64,000 nucleotides of DNA from Chrysophaeum taylorii (lineage: Eukaryota > Sar > Pelagophyceae > Pelagomonadales > Pelagomonadaceae). Position numbers and translations under genes: made by a program. The notes beneath the pieces were generated by a model. The model was not told the origin of the DNA and ran no database searches. It saw nothing but the letters and a program-made list of their open reading frames with translations. Of this stretch, positions 1 to 10,463 are shown piece by piece; within the stretch, counting starts at the first letter, position 1; the number at the start of each line of letters is the position of its first letter. The stretch spans positions 1-64,000 of the forward strand of contig JAQMWT010000391.1 of the NCBI GenBank assembly GCA_029834535.1, in the 5' to 3' direction.

Positions 1-47
1 TCTTGCACAAAGAGCAAAATTATTGACAAATTAACGACGCGCGCTGC

Positions 48-96
48 TTGCTTTTTTGTTTTTGTTTTTTGTTTTTTGTTTTGTTTTTTGTTCTTT
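48..96. repeat. Low-complexity T/G tract
   Basis: A run of TTTTTG/TTTTGTTT words with no coding content. It lies beside an inverted copy of the dispersed repeat described next. Confidence 0.8.
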
Positions 97-104
97 GTGG
101 AGAA

Positions 105-235
105 AGGGTTTGAGTGTGAGCCTGGCGGTGTGGTAAAAGACTTTTTCTTTCTCTTCCTCTGAGCGATCATCCATTCTGGCTCTCTGAGCCTGCGAAGTGC
201 AAATTATAATAATAGTAATACAAGAAGACTCTGGA
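105..235 (-). repeat. Dispersed repeat copy, minus orientation
   Basis: Read on the minus strand this segment carries a 5' AT-rich trinucleotide run, then the core palindrome-like word GGCTCAGAGAGCC followed by AGAATGGATGATCGCTC and a purine-rich tail. The same word order recurs at 370-800, 39416-40610 and 50665-50815. No protein is conserved across the copies, so I treat it as a non-coding dispersed repeat. Confidence 0.6.
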
Positions 236-369
236 TAGGGAAACAACCAGCTCACCAATAATCACGTCCGCCGCCGCGTTTGTATTTGTGTGCGAGTTGT
301 GCGGGCACACCAGGTCCTGCAATTGGTTTAACAACCAGTTTTTGACAAGCGCGATGTTCCATTAAAATA

Positions 370-800
370 TCTATCCTAGCAACTCTCAGGCTCGTCAGAA
401 GCTCGAATGGATGATTGCTCAAAGGAAGAGCGAAAAGGAGAGAAGACCAACGAGGACCGCAGAGGACAGCGAAGGAGAAAGCAAGAAGCAGACAGGAGAA
501 GGCAGGGAGAGGCGGAAACGCAGAGAGCATGGTCAGAATAGCAAGAAGAGCGCAAGTTGGGAGGAGGCTCAAGAGAGGAGCAGAACTTAGGGATTGGAGA
601 AACAGAGCGAGAACAGCAAAACAAGCGCATGGTGGGTGGAGGGGCGAGAGAGTGCAGAACGTGAAGCAAAGGGGTGTGTGGACTTGGCGATGGAGAGTTG
701 GGACGTGGTGCAGAGGCAGGGTACAACCGTCGTTGTCGCCCCTACCACCACCCGGGAGACGCGGCAATCCAATAATAATTCTACTTTTTTGAATAATAGT
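370..800 (+). repeat. Dispersed repeat copy, plus orientation
   Basis: A purine-rich copy of the family, with a diverged core (CTCAGGCTC, then GAATGGATGATTGCTC), followed by AAGGAAGAG and a long GA-rich tail. It faces the copy at 105-235, so the two form a loose inverted pair. Open frames of about 100-170 codons occur in several frames, but they reflect purine bias and are not accepted as genes. The next ~250 bases hold nothing recognisable. Confidence 0.55.
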
Positions 801-1060
801 CCTCGACGATTGATTTTGCTTGCCGTCCCCCTTGATCGTGCGCTCGCCTCTGTATTATAATCTCCGCTCTTCCCAGGGCTGCCCCTCCATTTGCTCTCTT
901 CTTGCTTCTTTCTTTGTCGATTTCTGCGGGCGTTACTCAATTTGTCTAACGTTGCGATCCTCCGTTCTGACCTTCTCCTTGAGCCGCTTGGGAGTTGCTT
1001 GCCCTTAACACGAAATGCAAAAACAATCCTCAAATACACAAGCTGCTGTCGTATTTTTGC

Positions 1061-1092
1061 TGCTCGCTCGCTCGCTCGCTCGCTCGCTCGCC
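1061..1092. repeat. (GCTC)n microsatellite
   Basis: About eight tandem GCTC units. No associated gene signal. Confidence 0.9.
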
Positions 1093-1251
1093 ATGATCAG
1101 ATTCGAATAGGAACATCAATCTCGGGCGCGTGGGATATCATAAGTACCAACTCCAAGAAACTGCGGCGGCTTAGTAGTTCCTTAACCCCGCCTCCTTCTT
1201 CGAATCATATTGGAGGGAGGGAAAGGGCGTTCGTAGAGGAAAGTAGGCCTC

Positions 1252-2517
1252 TTAGTAAACGTCGAAGATGTCGTCCAAGTACATAGCGGCCGCGGTGCGC
1301 ACGGTCTGGGCCCAGCCGTAGAGGGCAGGGCAGTTGGCATCACCGAGCGGGCTGTCGCAGTATTGTTCGTCGAGTTGCAGGTGTAGCTCGGGAGCATGTT
1401 GAAGTAGTAGCCTTGCGTGCGGCTGACAAAGTTCCAGTATCCTGTGGAGGAGTAGGAACACATCCGGAGAATAATAAGGAAAAACAACAAACTCGCCGTT
1501 GCAGCGGGGTGACCTACAAAAAAACGCGTCACGGTTCTTTTTCTTCTTGTTCAATACGAAAGGCGCAACAAGAGCAGCGCACCGTGGCGGTCGGCGCGGA
1601 AGCACTGGGAGGGCATGAGGCGCTTGAGGCGGTAATTGTTGAGGCATTCGAGCCAGTTTCCGAGGCAGTAGGCGCCCCAATAGAGGGACGCGCTGCCGTA
1701 CATGGAGGGCTCCGTGAGCTGGACCGTCTCCATCTCGAGTCGCGTTTTGGTCGAGACGATGCCGTCGACGAGCATGCCGTGGACAAACTTGTCAAGTTTC
1801 CGGGCAGAGCACTCGAGGCCCGCGCCGATGAGGGGATTGACGTCCTGGTTGGACCACGAGCAGTCTGGCGACATGCCCGCCTTGTCGAGGACGTACGCAT
1901 TAAGGATGTCGCCGATTGGTCGGCCCTCGACCACTTCGGCGACCGCGGCCGTCCACTGGAACCCCAAGGTCGTGTACAGGAACTTTGTGCCGGGCAGATA
2001 GACCGGGACGACCTGCGAGGGAAGCGCTTCGTACATCGCCCTCGCACACTGCGCGGTATTGCCCCCTTCGAGGTCGCAGTCCTCGAAGGCCGCGACGGAT
2101 AAGTTCGCGATCTCCGCGAACACGCCGTCGCCGCCCGGGTCGGTAATCATGCCGGTCGTCATTGACAGGACCTGCCGGATCGTGACGTTCGAGCGGGAGT
2201 CGCTCGCGTTCGTCGTCCACCAGTCGAGGTATTTTGACAACTTGGTGTCGATCGAAATGTTGTTGGCTGCGAAGCAGCCCATCAGCGCTGTGACCCCTGG
2301 CCACTTGCTGCCCGAGGCGAGCTGGAGGACGACGTCTGGGTGCATGTCGACGTTCGAGTACTCGAACAGCACCCCAGGCATCCCCCACGGTCATGCTCAG
2401 ATTTCCATAAAATGACGCTGTCGAGTCGAGGTAGTGTCGCAACGCGCTGAAGTCGTAGGACACGTTCGCCCTCGCCGCGACCACGCCGATTACCATAAAC
2501 GCGCTGCGCCCTATCAT
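1252..2517 (-). pseudogene. Class C beta-lactamase-like serine hydrolase (introns, frame breaks)
   Basis: Secreted or lumenal serine hydrolase of the beta-lactamase/transpeptidase-like fold. The ATG at 2517 opens a signal peptide (MIGRSAFMVIGVVAARA). The main block, 2381 to about 1570, carries a probable SxxK catalytic motif in LASGSKWPG, and YTTLGFQ stands where the family has YxN/YxG. An intron is likely near 1514-1583 (acceptor preceded by a T run), after which the C-terminus continues to a stop at 1252. Two places need a one-base frame change: near 2378 (VGDAWG passes into GVLFEYSN) and near 1370 (NSTNN passes into QYCDSPLG). Neighbouring genes show the same fault, so assembly or sequencing indels are as likely as real decay. 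The family is fairly secure; substrate and exact exon ends are not known. Confidence 0.6.
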
Positions 2518-2789
2518 CTTTTAGGAGCTTGCGTGGCGACAACACCCTCCTAACCCGCGGCCGGCGCCACTGTCGTGGCGAACGAAACACCACTGCGCCC
2601 AAACCCTTGGAGCTCCGTCTCTGCCCCCGGCGACTCCACACGCAACTCCATTACCTGCCTGTGAAAGAAAAGGCTTGCCCCCGCCGCAGGGGCGGACTCC
2701 GAGCGGAGCCTCCCACCCTAATTATTATTTTCCAACCGAGTCGCTCGTAAAGAAAAGACCCGCCGCGGGAGGAGTGCTGTGTAGTGCAG

Positions 2790-4406
2790 TTACCACTGGG
2801 ATTCGTCTCGAGGGGGGATGTTGTGGTATCGCGTGTGAAGGACGTCGGCGAGAGCGTGACGCCGACCAGCGAGCGGGCCGGCGCGCGGGTCGCGGGTTTT
2901 ATCGCCCGCGTGGAACGCGGCGTCGACGAGCGCGATTCGCCTATTGGAATAAAAAAATATGATCGTCGACGGCGGTGAAAAACAACAACAGACCTCCGGG
3001 CCTGGTCGCGCGAGGTTTCGTCGTCCGAAGAGCTGGCCGCCGCCGTTGAGACAGCCCGACTGCGCGGCGGCGTGTGAGCGCGACGTCGCGAGACAGGAAA
3101 AATACAGAACCCTCGAGTCGAGAGGCGAGGCACACACGCTTTTGGTATTGCGAGAATTCGGAGGGGCGACGCGCGCGACGCGAAGAAGAGCGCGAGTCGC
3201 CGTGACAAGGGGCTCGCGAGTACTCACCGGGCAGGCCATGAGCTCGACGAAGTGGTACGGGGACGAGCCTCTTTTGAGGGCCGACGCGACGCGCTGGACG
3301 TTGCGGAAGCCATAGGCGCGCGCGAACTTGAGGGTCAAGCCGTCGGGAAGCGCGAGGTCGACCTCGTGGAAGTCGTCGTTCCGGACGCGGACGTAGTCGA
3401 GTCGATCCGGAACGTCGCGCCAAACGCTTTCGCGCCCGCGCGGTAGACGCAACTCGAGGTAGCCGCCCGAGCCAGCGGAGGCGGGCGAGACCACCCATGG
3501 CTCCCTCTTCTTCACCTCGAAGCGCCGCGCGGATGGTGTCTACGCCGCCGACGGCATCGACAGCTTCTTTAGTGGTGAGCGCGAGGTCGACGTCGGGAGT
3601 ACCGTCGCGCGAGAGGTCCTTTCGCGCTGCCTCGAGCTTCTTGTCGGCACACGGGACGACGCTGACGTGACGCGTGTCGCTTTTAAGGGCCCCGAAGGTC
3701 GCCATAGCCGACTTCGTTGAGGCGAGGTACGGGAGCGCGTGAGCAGCCGTTTTCTCCACAAAACAGACGACGCCGGGACACTCGGCGACGAGGGAGGGGA
3801 CCGTCCTCGCGTCGACGCGCGGGACCCACGCGCTCCTCGACGTCGCGTCGCAGGATGCGTTCGCTCGACACGCCCCTCGTGGGCTCGGGGACGGAGCGTC
3901 GCGCGTCCCCACTCTAACTCGACCCAAGAATTCGTCGGCCAGCTCCAAGAGCGCGAGGTCGAGGGCCGACGCGACGTGCGCGACCGTCGCCGGGGCGAGG
4001 AGTCTCCTGAGGGCGCCAAAAGTGGCGCCGGTGCTCGCCCCGACCTGGGCGGCGATCGAGGCGAGCGACGCCTGCGACACCGACACTTCCACGCGCTCGC
4101 CCGGCTCGCATCGCATTGAACTCGCCCGTCGAGTCCCGCGACAACAGTACCGTCTCGGCCGATGTCACGCACCCCGAGCACGCGAGGCAGTCCGACACGC
4201 TCACGGCCGCGCGACCCCCAACGGACCGCATCACCCCCACGCCCACCACCACGTCTTCTTCCATCGACAGCTCGACGCGCCCTTTTCTATTCGAAGTAGT
4301 CTTCTTCTTCGCCGGAGGCTTCACGAACTGCGGGTTGGTGCAGTCGGCGCCCAGGCCGATCACGTCAGCGTCGAGGTCGGCAAGAAACACCGACGCCTGC
4401 GCTCAT
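2790..4406 (-). CDS. CIAO3/Nar1 (NARF-like) cytosolic Fe-S cluster assembly protein, frame-interrupted
   Basis: Homologue of CIAO3/Nar1, the Fe-hydrogenase-like protein that passes Fe-S clusters to the CIA targeting complex in the cytosol. The N-terminus has LADLDADVIGLGADC and DCLACSGC (cluster 1 cysteines). The body has ECPGVVCFVEK, VVPCADKKLEA and LTTKEAVDA, then GSGGYLE, YGFRNVQ and SPYHFVELMACP. A 168-nt intron (3060-3227, GTGAGT donor) splits MACP from SGCLNGGGQL, restoring the Cys-x3-Cys of cluster 2. A second intron, about 2941-2993, is likely before the C-terminal LHTRYHNIPP...W. The terminal Trp is a family feature. One-base frame changes are needed near 4395 (only ATG candidate at 4406), 4112 and 3525. 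The family assignment is strong; the exact model is provisional. Confidence 0.82.
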
Positions 4407-4782
4407 TATCGATCGGGCGCGGGACGGGCGAACACGCACCCACCATCGAGAAGAGTTTACTACCAACAATTCCGTTGGGATTATATGTTGTCTGATGGAC
4501 CCCGGGGGAAATTTTCATGAGGAGGATGGTGTGATGATAGCAACTGATGACTGGCGTAGTAAGTTCGGGGCAACAACGCTGGGAGAACCAGAGGAGGGTG
4601 GGGCGCGAGAAAGGAGGAGGGATGGGATGTCGCATGTGGTGGATGCATCGCTGGCGCGGTCGATCTGGTGGAAAGATCGGTCATAGCGGAGCCGAAGGAG
4701 ACCCTGTGGCATGCTCCGAACACAAACGAAGAGGGGAAAAACAACACTGAGCGATCAAGGCATCGCGATCAAGGCATCGCGA

Positions 4783-6290
4783 TCAAGGCATCACAGGTCG
4801 GCCTCGATGATTTTTTCCTGAATGCCCGTGTCCGCCGACGGGGGCGCCTCGACGACCGAGTGCTTCGTCGTCGTCGTCGTCGTCGGTGATCCGAGGCACG
4901 CCGGCCTTGGACATGAGGACGTCGTCGGTGGCGATGTTCTCGCTTTCGACGGGGCCTTCTTCTTCGACGCGGGGGTCTTGATCGTCGCCGTGGATCTCCT
5001 TAATCTCGTCTTCGTCGCGTTGTTGTCGGATAACGAAAAATTGCCCCGATGCAGCGCCGAGTTTACCGGCGATTTTGCTGCCGCCAAAGACCACGAAAAC
5101 CGCTCCGTTGCGGGTATCCGCGGCGCCGCGGCCACGTCGTCCGTCGTCGCCGTTGACGTCGTCGAGCGCCGCCACGGACGAGCCAATGGCAGCCGACTGA
5201 GATCCAACGTTGGCCATGGTTGAATCCGCGACGGTGATGAGCACGCCACGGGGGTTGGCCTTGCCGCCCTGCCCGCGATGTCGGCGAAGAATTCGCTCGC
5301 AAAGTTACCGCCCGTAGATGAGCGCGGCGGCGCCCTCGCCATCATTGTAGCCGTCGGCTCCGACCAAGATGTCGTCGATGGCGTCGTCGTCAAAATCAAA
5401 GGCGCCAGGCGACGAGCCAAAGTAGTCGCCCTCGTTCTCGCCCGTGATGTGGAACCCCTTCCCGTAGACACGAGCTCGTTCTTGACGTCGAGCGTGTCGC
5501 AGCACAGCCCGACTCGCTGCCGTACACCACGTAGACGCGTCCACGTTTATTCTTGGCGCTTGGCGCCGAGATGAGCATCGTCGAACCCGTCTCCGTTGAT
5601 ATCGCCCGCGGCGGAGACGATCTCGCCAAAGCCGTCGTCTTTGTCTTCGTCCGAGTTTTTGATGGGCAGCACCGAATCGGTAGGCAGAACTCACGACCCA
5701 GTCGTACGAGCCCCTTTCTCTGAGTTTTCGTCGAAATTCAAAGAACGAGTCTTGTCCGAAAAAGACGTACGCGTGTCGTGCCAGGCGCGCCGACCACGAC
5801 GTCGTCGCCGCCGTCGCCGTTGATGTCGCCAGCCGCCGACACCGACAACCCCAAATGCCCGTCGAACTGGTTCCCTCTGAACAGCGTGCCGTCGACAAAG
5901 TACCCGTCGCCTCGCCCGCTGTTGCTCACCGACGAGTCGCCCTCGAGGCCGCCAAAGTTCACGTCTGTCAACGTGAACGACTTACCAAAACCACCGGCCT
6001 CGGTCGCCGCGTCCCCCTCGCCCGCCTCCCCCAGATCGTACGAATACGACAAAAGATCCTCGAACACAAATGTCGTCGCCAGTCCGCGCTGCTTTGGGAG
6101 ATTGTACCCTTTGTCCGCTGTGTCGCGCTGCCGCAGCGCGTCGTAGTCCATAAAGTGACTCCCAACCCAACTCGTCGACGACAACTCGAGGGCCGTCGCG
6201 CCGACGGCCCACACCAAACCGGTACCGTGGCGCCGCCCATTTGACCACTTGGGTGCCGCGGCCTTTGGTTACGGTCCACACGCACCCGCC
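4783..6290 (-). pseudogene. FG-GAP (integrin-alpha-like) beta-propeller protein, heavily frame-broken
   Basis: Extracellular-type beta-propeller built of FG-GAP repeats. Calcium-loop units can be read on the minus strand at about 5788-5840 (SAAGDINGDGGDD then VVVGAPG), 5580-5628 (AAGDINGDGFDD), 5366-5410 (FDFDDDAIDDILVGADG) and 5140-5178 (ALDDVNGDD). Between them are strands ending in VYVVYGSES, AALIYGR and VFVVFGGSK. The C-terminal part is acidic (run of six Asp near 4885). Successive repeats fall in different frames, with at least four one-base changes in 1.5 kb, and no upstream ATG is in frame. It is either a pseudogene or a poorly assembled gene; the even preservation of repeats argues for sequence errors. 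No transmembrane segment was identified. Confidence 0.6.
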
Positions 6291-6666
6291 AAAATTTTCG
6301 ACCCTGCTGCGCCTCGAAATATTTCCAATAGGGACCTGCCTCGCCTCGGGATGACGCCAGGATTCGTAAAGGATTTTATGTACCCACCCTTTTTATCTCT
6401 TGTATCCTTTAGTCACCACTACACACAAAAACACTTTCCGACGACGTATCCTACAAATATTTAAAGTTGCGCAGTTATTGCATTTGAAAACGAGACGATC
6501 TGTCCGTTTTTTTTTGCTTGACAACGAACGAACGACGAGTTTTCTGGTGGTGGTGGTCGTGCCAAGGAGTCTTACCCTGCACATTACTAACGGACCTCAA
6601 AGATCCGAGAAACTGCCGCATCATCGCGTCCTCGCTCTCCATGTAATTCCTGATAAGTCTCTTCCC

Positions 6667-6939
6667 ATGCGGCGCCGTACGGCGGCTTTGTTGTACACGC
6701 TGTTGTTCGGAATCGCGACCGGCGAGACGACCCCCAAGGTCGAAGACAACTACCCGATTGGCGCGCTCAAATGCTACTACACCCTCAAGCGGGGGACCAA
6801 CGGCGGCTCGGAGGAAATGCAGTCGATTATCTGCCCCGAGGGCCAGGACAAGTACTGCATGAAGCAGGAGATCGACGGCCTCGACAGAACACAGTGCGGC
6901 CAAACGGAATACTTGGCGACAGTACGCCCCGATCAATAA
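6667..6939 (+). CDS. Small secreted cysteine-containing protein
   Basis: A 90-residue ORF starting at the ATG at 6667. It begins with a signal peptide (MRRRTAALLYTLLFGIATG). The mature part has cysteines spaced as CYY...IICPEG...YCMKQ...CGQTEY, a pattern seen in small secreted disulfide-rich domains such as three-finger-like folds, but too short to assign. The C-terminus after TEYLATVRP may be wrong: the next ~100 bp also look coding in another frame, so a downstream exon or a frame error is possible. No function assigned. Confidence 0.45.
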   Translation: MRRRTAALLYTLLFGIATGETTPKVEDNYPIGALKCYYTLKRGTNGGSEEMQSIICPEGQDKYCMKQEIDGLDRTQCGQTEYLATVRPDQ

Positions 6940-7439
6940 GGTTTGTTGGCCCACTAGGCTCGCGTCACTCGGTCACCGCAGTCTGTTTCGAAATGCTCTT
7001 TCAGAGTGTCGAGGGTACGGACCAAGGGACACCGAGCTGATGGGAACCGAAGAGTGGCGCACGCGACGCATTTTGCCAAAGACTGCGCCGCAACTCTGCG
7101 GCCGGCGTGAGGCCAGCCGCACTCATCACGCGGTCGCCTCCTTGGTGCGACCTGGCTTCTTTGAGATGAGTCGGTTTATGTTGGTCTCGCGGTCCGGCAC
7201 GAGAACCACATCCACAACAACATACCATGCCGGACACACACGCACGCACACATGCGCTCGTCGTCGAGCCCGGGCTCGTGTCATCGCCATCGCGCTCGTT
7301 GCCCAACGAGATGTGCGTAGTCTTCGGGACCGCGAACGGGCCACTTCGTACAGGTGTAAAATCACCTCCCCAAAAAACAACCCAATTGTCTGTCTGTCAT
7401 TGAGGTTGAAGGAGTTGATTGACAACGACAAAGAAGAAG

Positions 7440-8474
7440 ATGGGGTGGTTCGCCGTGGTCGCGTGCGCGGTGGTGGTGCGACAAGTGTCGGGCCTGGTGC
7501 CACTGGGCGTCGTCCCTGAGCGTCGGTCGGTGCTGAAAGCGTCGAGGGGCCTCATGGAGCCGGACGTGTTACCGAGTGGGCGCGATCTCGAGCTCCGGTC
7601 AGAGTATGGACCCGACATGATAATTTACGACGCCGAGCACGCCGGGGGCAGCGATCCGGTAGCAGTGGTGTTTCTGCCGTCGCTGGCACTCCCCAAAGTC
7701 AACGCGATGAGCGCGTCGCTTAGAACGTGGTGCCGTCGGAACGAATATACGTTCGTCGTCGCCGACTATCACGGCATCGGCCGCTCGACGGGCGACATCG
7801 CCGAAGCTACCATATCGCGATGGCTCGGCGACACGATCACGCTCCTCGAGTCGGTCACGCCGCCGGAGACGCACCGCAGGGTCGTCCTGTGCGGCAGCGG
7901 CGTCGGCGGCTGGATATCGTGCTTGGTCGCGATGAGGCGGCCAGACTTGGTCGGCGGCATTGTCGGCCTTGCGGCCGATCCAGATTTCACCGAGGAACTC
8001 CTCCTCAAGCGTCTTCCCGCCGACGTCATCGATCGCATCATGAACGGCATGGAACAGGTCCGCTGGGGCGAGCGCACCTACCCCATCACCCGCGCCCTCA
8101 TCGAAGACGCCCGCAATCACCTCATACTCGACGGACCCGACAGGGCGCTTCCCATCCAGTGCCCCGTGCGCCTCCTTCATGGCCTCTACGACGAGGAGGT
8201 CCCTTATGTCCGTCTCTCGCCGTCGCGTGCCCTCACGACTTCGCAGGACACCGCGATCCGCCTCGCCAATCGCATCGAGACGGAGGATGTCCTCGTCTCC
8301 CTCTCGCGCGCCAAGCACTACATGGACGAGATTGACGACTTCCAGCGCACCAGACTCGCCATCCAAGACTGTACGTCGACAAGACCACACGATTGATTCT
8401 CTAACTTAACGTTTTTTTTGCCAGGTATCGAGTCCATCTTCATCTACGATCTCCGCACGCCAGGCTCGGGCTGA
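7440..8474 (+). CDS. ABHD10-like alpha/beta hydrolase, nucleophile Ser replaced by Gly
   Basis: Alpha/beta-hydrolase resembling the ABHD10 (acyl-protein thioesterase-like) group. Two exons, 7440-8370 and 8425-8474, flank a 54-nt intron with GTACGT donor and TTTGCCAG acceptor; splicing gives ...[19 protein letters not shown]. The first ATG (7440) starts a signal peptide ([18 protein letters not shown]). [11 protein letters not shown] precedes the nucleophile elbow, which reads C151-G-S-G154-V-G-G-W; relatives have GSSLGGW, so the catalytic Ser position is Gly154. The acid (Asp251 in HGLYDEEVP) and base (His293 in AKHYMDE) are kept. Either the protein is catalytically altered or inactive, or Ser153 acts instead. 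The fold assignment is strong; activity is doubtful. Confidence 0.82.
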
Positions 8475-9289
8475 AGCGCAAATCTAGACTACCGAATGCC
8501 CTTGCGATGTCCTTCGTTTGTTTGTTTGTTTTTTTATCCCCCTCTCATCTTTGCCGGGGATATTATATGTTAGCGTCTTTGTACGTACCCGGCACCAAGC
8601 CCGATAATAATTAGGCGGCGAGTTCTTCCATTTAAATCCCACTCCGGGTATTCATGCGTTCTAGCCAAAGATGCTGTTGTTTTAAGTGCGAATCGCTGTG
8701 TGTTCCTTTCTCCCCAAGGTGCGTCCGCGTTGGTAACGAGGTATTGCTCATCGCCGTGTACTCTGCAAGACAAGCGGGGTGAAATTACTTGACGCTAGTT
8801 ATAGACCCGCAACAAACAAACCGCACTCTTCCTCGCGGGGCTGATGTCGATGGCGTCGTCGTTCCAAGTTTTTAAATGACAGAATCCAATTACTAGATAG
8901 AAAGGTGATTTTTTTTTTATCGCGGGAAGCCGCGTTCCGACGCCGCGTGTAAGCGACAAGGATGGATACCTCCGTCCTTATCAAACGCCTCGCAACGCTC
9001 TTCGTTTCTATTACGAGGGGCATCTTAAACCCGATCAACACCCGTGTCGGCTCTTCATCGACCTTATCTTGCCGGCGAAGGTGGTGAGGGGAAACAGGTC
9101 GCGGTCGATTAAACGTTGGTCCCACAACTAAGGCGGGTTACGTCTGAGTTGGGGCGTCGTGCTCCCAGTTGCGCTTGAGATGGGGCTTCGACCGAGTGTG
9201 CGGATTAACCGCGACACCAAGGAAAAAAAAAAATTCTACTATACGAGCAAGCTTGTTGGGTTTTTGGACGGGGTATGGCCGGGGGGCGA

Positions 9290-9480
9290 AGACGGAAGGT
9301 TATCGACGAGTTGGTTGTCAGTCACATCGCGGTCTCCTCGTCGCATGGCGACAAGCTTGATGGTCACTCTCCGCCGACCGACCTTTCGGCGCTCCTCGTC
9401 TACAGGCCCGTGATTCCGGACTGGCACCTGTCGGTCCGGCCTGGCTCCCATGCTCGGGAGAGGTCTGAAGTTAGTTAGTT
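9290..9480 (+). repeat. Partial copy of the 35.5/37.0-kb repeat end
   Basis: The last ~50 bases (CGGTCCGGCCTGGCTCCCAT, then GCTCGGGAGAGGTCTGAAG and TTAGTTAGTTAG) match the outer end of the inverted repeat pair at 35480-35866 and 36980-37366. Upstream only short words such as GTGATTCCG are shared. It is a third, diverged member of that family. Confidence 0.65.
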
Positions 9481-9650
9481 AGTTCGACTGCTGTGAGAGG
9501 GGGTGGGGGTGCGAACAACGTGAGCACGTACGGGGGTTGGGTGAGGAGTTTGGCGCCGCATGTGTCTCTTAGTGGTTATTGAGCTTCTTCGTGCTCGACT
9601 CGGTCATATGCAGGAACATGATTGCGCTTGACGCGCCCAGTGTCCCTACT

Positions 9651-9673
9651 GGCGCTGACCTCAGGTCAGCGCC
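9651..9673. other. Near-perfect palindrome
   Basis: GGCGCTGACCT and AGGTCAGCGCC are 11-base complementary arms separated by one base. They would form a tight cruciform or hairpin. No gene or terminator context was found. Confidence 0.85.
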
Positions 9674-10463
9674 TCTAACCACATCCGCCGTGCGATGTAC
9701 AAAATGCATTCGGAAGTTACTTCGACCGACCGCGCATCCCAACGTTACGAACAGCCCGCTCAGGAACCTGCCGGCAGGCTTGGCGACCTGCCCATACTGC
9801 TCATTTAGCTCGAGCAACAGTCTACTAGTCGGTATTGTCCACACGAACTGCGGTGCCGCGCGAACTTATCTTAAAACGCGAAGTGAAAAAGATCACGAAT
9901 GAGACGGAAGCGAAGCGTTCCAAAAAATACGAAAAAAAAAAACAGCAAAGAGGAAAGCAAAGAGGAGACCATAATGTTCTCCATTCAGGACAACATGTAC
10001 GACAAGAAGGACATCGTTGAGACGTACAAGATATATATAGCAGGCGTGCCTGTGTGTCGCATTTTTAATGTCTGGCAACAAGATCGTGCCATTTTCCTTC
10101 TGGCCGCACCGCAATCTATCAAGCCACAAAAGTGCAGTCCCGTGTGCCATGGCAATCCCGGGCATCACTGACCAAGGGATATGGAGACCAGCCGTTTGCT
10201 GGAGATTTTTCGCTTGAAGTAAGCACTTCCCTCGTTAGCCTACCCGGCTCAGGACACCACAGCAGCCGACGCCGCGTTGACACGCGACCGTTAAGACTGA
10301 GTCTGGCACGTTTTGGCTCTTTGTACACGACGCGCGGCATAACGCTTGCTCCTACGTCTTTCCAACACTCGCCATGCCCCTGTTCTGTTTCGTCATTCCT
10401 TTTATATCGCAGCAAGCCCCCTGGAGAGTGGGCTTTCGTTGCGACACACCGCAAGCAAAATTT

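Larger units (their letters stand above)
8475..10463. other. Gene-poor interval
   Basis: No gene is confidently recognised. It contains a repeat end (9425-9480), a hairpin (9651-9673) and a few unsupported short ORFs: minus 9569-9844 (91 codons) and plus 9899-10171 (90 codons). Composition is less GC-rich than the flanking genes. Confidence 0.5.

Noticed and set aside
252-1039. Open frames of 116-171 codons in the first kilobase
   Set aside because: They overlap the purine-rich dispersed repeat; composition is repeat-driven and no frame is conserved between copies.
9651-9673. Palindrome as an integron attC site or CRISPR repeat
   Set aside because: Single copy, no core sites, no integrase or cas gene, eukaryotic context.
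9569-10171. Small ORFs in the hydrolase-SDR spacer (91 and 90 codons)
   Set aside because: No ATG context, family or neighbour support; overlapping frames are open on both strands.
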